Source of the DNA: Carallia brachiata | Taxonomy: Eukaryota; Streptophyta; Magnoliopsida; Malpighiales; Rhizophoraceae | NCBI GenBank assembly: GCA_021464245.1 | Contig: JADCRB010000043.1 | Location: 1,549,576 to 1,613,575, forward strand | Direction: 5' to 3' | Length of the DNA stretch: 64,000 nucleotides | In this document: positions 56,314-64,000 of the stretch, in pieces | Position numbering within the stretch: position 1 is the stretch's first letter | How the letters are laid out: the number at the start of each line of letters is the position of its first letter | Notes under the pieces: generated by a model | Told to the model about the DNA's origin: nothing | The model's database searches: none | What the model saw: the letters and a program-made list of their open reading frames with translations, nothing else | Translations under genes and position numbers: made by a program

Positions 56314-59300
56314 ACATGACACTCTGACTATAGTCTTTGCTAAGTGATGCTGTAACCAGTAGGCTGGTATATATTGAGCTATTTGGTTTGTGTTTTTTTA
56401 CTTTTTTTGGAATTGGAGGCTAGTTTCAACAGCAAATGTAACATATATGGTTGATTTTTGATTGAAGATGCTCAACTAACGTCACTTGTACCAGGTTTGT
56501 TTGGCAAAAATATATCGACTTGGCGTCTTGGTTGTAATATTTTCATGAATACAATCTAAAGTCAAATGCATCTTTCAGCTATGTGAACTCATTATCCTCA
56601 AACTGTGCATGCTTTGAATCCTTCTCCTCTGATGCAAGTGCTAAAAGGGCAAAAAGGGCAATAGTCAACTTGCAAGCATTACTGTAATTTGAAGTTAGAT
56701 GAACCTTGAACATATGTACTGGTGAGGAACTTATGCTTGATTGAACATAATTTGATAATTATAGTTGTCTGGTGATTAATGTAGGTTGATCTCTCTTGCT
56801 TCGGTAAAAGTTTTTGCCTTCTTCCACATGCATGAACGTGCGACAAAGTGTTTGACTGTTAAACTTGGAGGTAGATATGCTAATGATGAAAATGATCTTA
56901 TTTTCACATAAAAAGCACTGCCTATAACTGTACGCAACAGACCCATTTAGTCCTTTCCTTTTTTTCCTTTTCCCCACTTTTGGGCAGGCCTTTAGTGAAA
57001 AATCTTCGCTAACATAGTACAATTACTTGAAGAGGCTATGAGCTTGTTGGGTTGGCCACTGAAAAATGGTTCTACTCTGTGATAAAACATGTCTCTGAAT
57101 AATTTTTGGCTTTCCTTCACGTATGAATTTGAATATTGATGTCAACTTTTTGGTGCTAAGAGTTCCCTGTTATAATAAAAAAACATTCCCTTTATATACA
57201 TGCTCTAGTAGTGCATGTGTGTGATGTTTTCCATTTCGAAAGCTTGTAGCTTTTGGAAGGAAAATAAGGACCGATGAAATGCAGTTAGTAGTTTTTTTTT
57301 TTTTTTTTGTTGAAAGTTAGTGGTAAATATCGACACCAACTACTTTGAGAGGAGGCGCTTTGTCGGCCAACTTGTAGCTTTTTTTACATTAATCCCGCAT
57401 TCTTCCATTTTACTTGTGTAGAGTTCAAAATCAATCAACAATTGATGAGGTGCCCTATCCTAAAAAACTGATTAGAATATTTGTTGTAATTTTTTAGTCT
57501 TGTGTTCTATTTTTGAAGACTTTATTCCTTTTTCATGATTTTTGTCTTCTCTTATAAATGAAAAAGAAAAAACCATTGATGGAGGTCCTTCAGTTTCAAG
57601 AATGACATTGCAATTTTTTATTTTTTTTTCAATTTTAGATAGGGAAAAGAGAACAGTCCAAGTTGCCCTTCTGATATCTCCAAACATTCTTAGTTTTGGG
57701 AGAGAACCTCTAGTGAATTTTGTCGTAATCATGAAATTTGACTTGAAGTTGTAATATAAAGTAACAAACCCAATCGTAATACTATATTTCTATCAGAAAA
57801 AAACAATTGTAGAAATTGATGATATAATTTTAGAAAATGCCACACCAACTAATGAATTATTTTTCACTGGTGTTAAATTCATCTTTAAAACTGAAAATCC
57901 GAGTTTAAGTGTGAATTGAAACCAATCAATTAACCAAAAGAGAAAAAGAAAGAAAATTTTCACATTTATTTTTTAAAATTACGTGGTATTATGAAACTTT
58001 TTTTTTGGGTGGTTTGTTGATTGATGTTGAACTCTCAGTAAGAGTGTAAGGATTAAAAACCAAAAAAAGCAACTTGTAATTAAAAACATATATTCCAATT
58101 AGGTTATGAAATTTTAATACGCTATACAAGGTATCAGAGAATTGTATAAAATTTGGTCTGTTTTTACGTTGGTTGGATGTCGGGGGCTTGCCTATGCTTC
58201 AAGAAGTGGGATGCCTTTATCACACTGACCGCTTTTCGCAAAATATACAGAATTATCTCACTGACAATCCTTATATTGTTAAAATTTTACCTTTGTTGGC
58301 AAAGTAGCGGACAAAAGTGCGTCCATGCTTTCTTTTGGACTTCCTTTAGCATGTTCTTGACTTCTTAACTTCTAGGTTGAGGGGGTTGTTTGGCATCTGA
58401 GCTATTTGAATATATCAAAAAGAGCACGGCCCTCTTGTTCGCATGATTGGAACTTAATATATAATAGATTGTTCAATGACTTCGTTGCGGAAGGGGAAAC
58501 TGGCATAGGCTTTCATCAAAAGATGTAGATGTAGCGAAACTTGTTGGAAGTTGTAAGAGCGAGCAGCAAAATTTCTCACATTGAAAATGAGAGCTAAGAG
58601 TAAGTAATACACATAAAGATTAAAAGACTTACAAATCGAGTTAATGGTTTATTGTGTTGCTTGCTCTTACATTCATAAAGTGAGTAGACAATTACGAAAT
58701 CAAAAATTCAAAGAAAAAATAGAGTCCATGTCACCTTTAAGCAAATCTTGTATAGAAAATCAAACATTATACTAATATATGTCAACGTTATTTAGTTAAA
58801 GGTTTACTAAATTACTATTTTAATAATAATTGATTTGTATATGAAAAAAAAAAAAACATTAATTCATTTTTTATCCATTTGACATAAAATTTAAGTAATA
58901 ACGCAAAAATCTATAATTACATACAGTCCATCTCTATTCTAATGTTCATCACAACTCGACAAGAATATTGCATACATGTCAGATATTGTAAAGGTGGGGC
59001 TACTATGTCACTTAAGCAACCCCAAGAGCAAAAAATTTCTCATCGGAAGGTTAAAGCACTAATACCCCAACTAATGAGTGGCCCACTGGATATAATTAAG
59101 AATTTGCCCCAAATTTTTTTAATTCTCAACAAAACACTCAGATTCTATTTCTATCAGACTATGAAAACACAGCATGAGCCGCTTAACATTTTACTATAAT
59201 CAAATACCCCATTGTCTGCCATTGGTGCATCTTTCCTCAAACAGACAAGTTGGCAGTCTCCATACATTACTCAACATGTCTGCTGCCACAAACCCTCTAA

Positions 59301-59360
59301 AGCTGCTCCACTTTGGAATGCTAAAGGAGAGCTCATCAAGGCATCTCTTCATTGCCCAAT
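56314..59360. other. Intergenic DNA, no gene recognised
   Basis: The first few hundred bases may be the 3' untranslated region of the PMT relic. Short frames at 57472-57754, 58153-58368 and 58942-59350 have no recognisable motif. The promoter of the IDA-like gene should lie in the last few hundred bases, but no element can be assigned with confidence. Confidence 0.4.
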
Positions 59361-59585
59361 ATGTTAGTTTCTTGGAGGCACAAGTTCTTGTTCTTCACTC
59401 TTGTTGCTTTCATTGTTATCTCAGAAGGATCAAGACTGCCTAAGGGTTACTGGGAACAGATGTTGCCCAAGAAGCTTCCTCTTCCGTCCTCAGCTCCATC
59501 TAAAGGAACCAATTCTGTGTCTAGATCATCTTCTACGATGGCGAAAACTGACAGAAATCTTCCTTCATCAGATGGCAAGGTCTAG
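59361..59585 (+). CDS. IDA-like (IDL) secreted signalling peptide precursor
   Basis: A 74-residue protein starting at ATG 59361. Residues 1-23 are a signal peptide: a basic start (MLVSWRHK), a hydrophobic core (FLFFTLVAFIVIS) and EGS at the likely cleavage site. The mature part reads RLPKGYWEQM and then LPKKLPLPSSAPSKGTN, close to the EPIP core of IDA and IDA-like peptides (P-K-x-x-P-x-P-x-S-x-P-S-K-x-x-N). These apoplastic peptides are perceived by HAE/HSL receptor kinases and act in organ shedding, root emergence or stress. The Ser-rich tail of about 24 residues after the core is longer than in IDA and recalls the IDL6/IDL7 type. No intron is needed and no lesion is seen. An in-frame TTG lies three codons upstream; ATG 59361 is the natural start. 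Confidence 0.72.
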   Translation: MLVSWRHKFLFFTLVAFIVISEGSRLPKGYWEQMLPKKLPLPSSAPSKGTNSVSRSSSTMAKTDRNLPSSDGKV

Positions 59586-62571
59586 TTGCGGTTCCGAGAA
59601 TCATGAATCCTAATTCTCTCTAACTGTAGTATGTGCAGCAGTATTGAAACTTTGTACCAAGTCCGAAGGGAGCACACAAGAGTTTTGTACATTAGTCTTC
59701 ATAATATGTGCTTAGACAGATGATGAGGATCAAAGCCCTGTAGATTTTCTCATCCTTGTCCATGGATTTTATTGTAAAGGTGACATTTTATATCTTCATT
59801 CATCATGGGAAAGGAAGAAATAATGGATATTTGGACTCTAGATGGAAGCAGGAAGACTGAAGAGGCTAGATTTCACACTGAGCTTGTTTCTTGAGATACC
59901 CTCCATGTATCAATTTTATTCATGTAATTAAACAACCTACTATATATAGTGACTTCAACAACATCTCTTTGCAATCTGTATGTTCAGTTTTAAACTCCTC
60001 CCATGAAAATTCAATGAATTAAAGCAGGCAAATTTCCCGGCGTACTTCAGATTCTTCTAGTTAGCCTTTTTCTGAAAGTTCTGAATAAGTTGCAATACTT
60101 CTTGGAATATCCCTTGTGGTTAATAATGTCACTGTTTTTCCTTTTGCCTGACTTGTAATCAACTGCATTCATTTGCCTATTGTCTTGTGTTGTTTTCTTT
60201 AGCTTTTCCTTCATCTAGAACTTATTCTGTTCTTTTTTTCTCATTGATGAATCTGCTCTCTGCAGTAGAACTTCTGCATTTGTCCATAATTATACAATTT
60301 TTTTGATGAGTTTGGCTTAAATAGAATCAAACATGTAAAACTTATTATCTCTTGCAAGTGGGACAGCAGACGGAATGAATCGAATGTAACATTGGACAAA
60401 AGTTTGCAAGTTTCTGCGGATTTAGCTTCAGGCTCGAAAATCCTTCGTCCTGATATATGATAATCCACATCAACAAAGATGAACTTTACTTACCAGTGCA
60501 ATGCTCTGCAATCTGCTCCATATTTACAATAGTTGCGATGTGGCCACCAAAATATGGTATATAGAAACGTATTGCACCCATGACCCCCATGGTTCAAAAT
60601 CCCCCCAAGTGGCTGTACCATACATAAAATTCAGAGAAAGAGAAAAGGATAATTCCAAACCTCTTAAAGCTGTTCTGGGTCTGCCTCATATTCATCAAAC
60701 GCTTGCTAGCTAGATTTTTTAATCCTAGTCAGGCACATCAGCAGAAACTAATTGACCATGAGCTCGAGTTCGTGATCATGGCCCTCTATTCCCGCGGCTA
60801 CACCCTATTCCCCAATGCCATCGCACTTCTGATCTCCGCCTCTCCTCCTGCGTCGCAACATTGTCACCAAACTGGCTCACCAACCGGCTGACCAGGAGCG
60901 ACGAGGTAGGAGAAGGGATGACCGAACGTGGAAATTGAAGCAACATGATGTTTATGGACCGGGCTTAAGCAGGACCCACGGGTTATGAATCCCAAGCCCA
61001 ACCCAAATTCTGGTATAGCAAGGGCCATGACATGCTGGACTGGGCTAATCTTTGGGCCATCTAGCCTGTTTTATAGCCATGCAACAAAGTTAATTGTGTG
61101 AGCCCGTCCGACACCAGAGCTTTAAAAACCTCTACGGACCAAAGAAAAAACCTCTCGTGCTGCCGCATGTGGGAAGAAGATGTTCTTAATAAATCTGTAC
61201 GAATTTAATTATATTTATTAATAAATTTATTTTTATTTTATTAAAATGTAAAAAATATTTTAATTTTGAATATTATTTTTTAAGAATTCTTTAAGAAAAT
61301 AAAAAGTTTTTTTTTTTAGAAAAAAATTTGAGAGTAGTTTTTTTCTTATTTTCTTCTCTTTGGAAGAAATTTTAACGTAATTTTTTTTTAAAGAAAAGAT
61401 AGGTAAATTTGATAGAATTTTTTAATCTTTTTTTAAATTCAACAATAGTTTTTTTCTTTTTTATTATTTTATTAAAAAAATTTATAATTACAGATATTTA
61501 ATTAGAGTCAAAGTAGTAATATATAAATTAATATCTTATTTAATTACAATTAAATTTATATTATTGATTTGTAATAGAAATTTCATATTCATTAGATATT
61601 TTATATTTTTAATTTGTTAATTTTAAAAATCGTCTCATAATTGAAAGAAAAAATTAAAATTTTCTCTCAACTTAACTTTATATACTTACGTATAAATGTG
61701 GTATTATTAATGTACTAGAGTTAATGTTCACGTACTAACACTTTTTCTGAACAGAATATTACATTTTGTAATTATAAACAAAATTATTATAATTTAATGG
61801 AGATTGACCCAATGTTTTGGTTGGGGAAAGTCTCCCTAAATGTTTTTGTGGGCTCCTTCTCCCTCTAGTCATTAGACTAGATTGACAACAAAAAAAAAAA
61901 AGTGTAACTAATGACACACTCCTATGAAAATGCACCTGATGCTTCCGTAAAGTTAATAAAATGGGTGTTAGTTTATTGATGATTCTTTTTTATTTTATAT
62001 TTTATTATTAGATTTGTTGTGTTAGGCAAAAAAAAATTATTTAACTTGTGGTTCGGATCCAATCCAAACCTTAACACGATTATCGTGCATACATAAAAGG
62101 CAAGGAGTTATATATATATTATTGGGAAGTCTATTAAATCATTAATTTAATTAACTGCATAATTTAAGTTTTTTTTATTTTCATAATTTTTATATTCTCA
62201 TTTTTAAAATTAAAATTCAAAATTTTAAAATAAAAATTTAAAATATTAATTACTAAATTATTCTTTAAGAGACAAGTTGTAAGATTTTTTATACATAATT
62301 AATGTTTATGTTTAACAAAAATCTTATTTTGATTAACGAGTTACAGATACTATTAAAAGTGATACCTTTGAATTTTTTAGGGTCATTAACACATTTTTTC
62401 TAGCACGAGCGAAAGATTAAAAAAAAGAAAAAAAAAGAAAGAATTTGGAAAATTTTTATGCGACGAGGACGCAACAATTAATACGTATGGGCGCATGGGC
62501 GCTATGACCGGTGCAATTATTATTGACAGACAATTAAATAAGAGAAAAAAAAAGAAAACGGGATTTAGCCA
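59586..62571. other. Intergenic DNA; GC-richer patch at 60500-61150
   Basis: Directly after the peptide gene lies its presumed 3' untranslated region. No gene is recognised beyond it. At 60480-60900 the composition is more coding-like: the minus strand has MGVMGAIRFYIPYFGGHIAT up to a GTAAGT donor-like site (about 60592-60490), and the plus strand a 62-codon frame (60703-60891). Neither matches a known family. From 61180 to 62400 the sequence is extremely AT-rich. Confidence 0.4.
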
Positions 62572-62613
62572 GTCCCACATCGACTGCAAACCTAATGAAT
62601 TAATGTTTATAAG
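62572..62613 (+). promoter_or_regulatory. Candidate plant snRNA-type promoter (USE + TATA)
   Basis: GTCCCACATCG at 62572-62582 matches the plant upstream sequence element RTCCCACATCG exactly. TTTATAAG follows at 62606-62613, with 23 bp between. In plant small-RNA genes a spacing of about 23-24 bp goes with RNA polymerase III and about 33-34 bp with polymerase II. The same word also occurs in some LTRs, so a chance or transposon origin is possible. Confidence 0.45.
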
Positions 62614-62636
62614 CGGCTCCGTACTCCGTCGTCAAA

Positions 62637-63030
62637 TTTTGCCCGAGTTCCGTGGTGGGAACTCGTCGCCAGCCGCAGCGCCCACCAGCTGGACCCAGGC
62701 TAGCTCGGGCACAGACTAGCTATGGGTTTCAGCCCAGAAAGCACCAAGAGGGGCATAGTGGGGCTCCTACACATATTCGCTCAGAAGTTGGTCTAAAAAA
62801 ATAATAGTAAAGAAAAGGCAGACCCAAAGAAAAATACCGGATTAAATGAAAAAATGATTAGGTTGGTTCACTCAGGAGAAAGCAGCTGGAAAAATATAAA
62901 AAAGATAGGGTAGGCCTACTCAGAGAAAGAGATCATAAAATTAAAAAAATCAAGTCAATCCATCTGAAGAAAAAGGCTGAAAAAAGACAAAAAGAGGCGC
63001 AAAATCTAAAAATTAGTCCAACCAACTTTT
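62637..63030 (+). ncRNA. Possible non-coding RNA downstream of the USE/TATA pair
   Basis: Transcription would start near 62637-62642. The first ~110 bp are markedly GC-rich (GCCCGAGTTCC and GGGAACTCG can pair as a hairpin stem), unlike the flanks. The first downstream T run on the plus strand is near 63026-63030 and a long one starts at 63070. I cannot match it to U3, U6, 7SL or RNase MRP RNA. Confidence 0.25.
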
Positions 63031-63079
63031 GATTATTTCATGAGCCCCAAAATTGAGTAGTGCCCCGAAGTTTTTTTTT

Positions 63080-64000
63080 TAGATGAATGAAAATAATATT
63101 TTGTAAAAGAGATATTTTTCTAAGACAAATTTACAGCACATGGAGCAAAAGGAATGTTATTCTTTTGAAAAAAAAAAAGTATAATGCATTTTAAAAAACA
63201 AAAATATGTAAACATATATATTTGACTTGAAAGTGACATTTGTATATGAGTTATAAACTGATAGCAATCAAAAATATTTTTGAAATATTTGTCTAAAATA
63301 TGAAATAGATATAAAATATTTAACATGCGGCCATGACATTCTATTTCCAAAAACAAGAATTTATTAGATAATGTCTCGTTCTTATTTTGTATGCATTCAC
63401 ATATGACTATCATGTGCATAATAATGAAATTGACTCAAAACAACCAATACATTATTTTTCTTTTCTTTTCTTTTTTTTGTGCAAATTATCAGGCAGAAAA
63501 ATAATAAACACTCACTTTACAAGATAAGTCAACAAAATCTTTCTCAGAGTGAAAATTCAGATTTGATGACCTTGCATTAACTTACCGATATGCCCATTCA
63601 TTTCAGATTTCAATTTTTTTCCTTATGGGTTGATGATTTCAAATTTTAAGAAAAGAAATAGCGCCATAAAATCAAAGGTCATAATAACCTGTCAAAAAGA
63701 AAAGGTTTATATCCGCGCGGAAGATCCCACTAATTTTTTTTTACACATAAGAAAAGTATATTGCTGGTATACGGGTCATCGTATCTGTAGATTAAAGTTG
63801 AAAGTGCTCATTGACATCTTTATTCAATCTATTCCTTAAAAATAATCTTTCATCCAAACATTGTTGAACCGATATACACCTCTCATATGTTCAATCTAGA
63901 TATTAACAAATCTTAAATCAAGTAATACGCAAAATACATATATTTTGATATAAAAAGCGTTGTCACTAATTGATTTGCGAGACTGTAAAAGATTCAATTC
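63080..64000. other. AT-rich intergenic DNA at the right edge
   Basis: No gene or repeat was recognised. Small frames at 63120-63419 (minus) and 63630-63839 (plus) lack motifs. Confidence 0.4.

Noticed and set aside
60490..60891. Coding-like stretch with a GTAAGT donor on the minus strand and a 62-codon plus frame
   Set aside because: No family was recognised and the two strands give competing frames, so no gene was called.

Overview
The window looks like nuclear DNA of a flowering plant, most likely a eudicot: very AT-rich intergenic DNA, short introns with plant-type splice sites, copia-class LTR retrotransposons primed by initiator tRNA-Met, an integrated florendovirus-like pararetrovirus, and relics of plant gene families (tetraspanin, STP-type sugar carriers, CCCH-RRM zinc-finger protein, DUF616/MUCI70-TOD1, CHX antiporter, PMT methyltransferase, IDA-like peptide). 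The species cannot be told from the sequence. Assignments come from recognising motifs; no search was run.

Layout. 0.7-2.7 kb: a non-autonomous LTR element. 4.4-6.4 kb: two tetraspanin-like pseudogenes tail to tail. 6.7-10.1 kb: a broken CCCH-RRM gene whose long intron carries three exons of a DUF616 gene. 12.4-14.9 kb: a copia element that lost its integrase-RT core. 15.4-17.6 kb: a sugar-transporter scrap and three more tetraspanin copies in alternating orientation. 18.5-19.4 kb: a CHX fragment, possibly carried by a transposon. 22.9-29.7 kb: about 14 copies of a ~450-bp tandem repeat with exon-intron-like organisation. 30.2-56.0 kb: three degenerate STP-like genes in order +, -, +, split by copia remnants, a TRIM-like element, a minisatellite, another LTR element and an 8.26-kb endogenous pararetrovirus lodged in a TA microsatellite. 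56.0-56.3 kb: the 3' end of a PMT-type methyltransferase gene. 59.36-59.59 kb: an apparently intact IDA-like secreted peptide gene. 62.57 kb: a possible plant snRNA/Pol III-type promoter.

Almost everything protein-like is broken by stops, frameshifts or truncation; the IDA-like gene is the only convincing intact coding gene. The recurring theme is local duplication in alternating orientation (tetraspanin and sugar-transporter families), which makes long inverted repeats able to give hairpin RNA. Retroelements and the virus have inserted into and between these copies. No CRISPR array, rRNA gene, convincing tRNA gene or organellar insert was seen.
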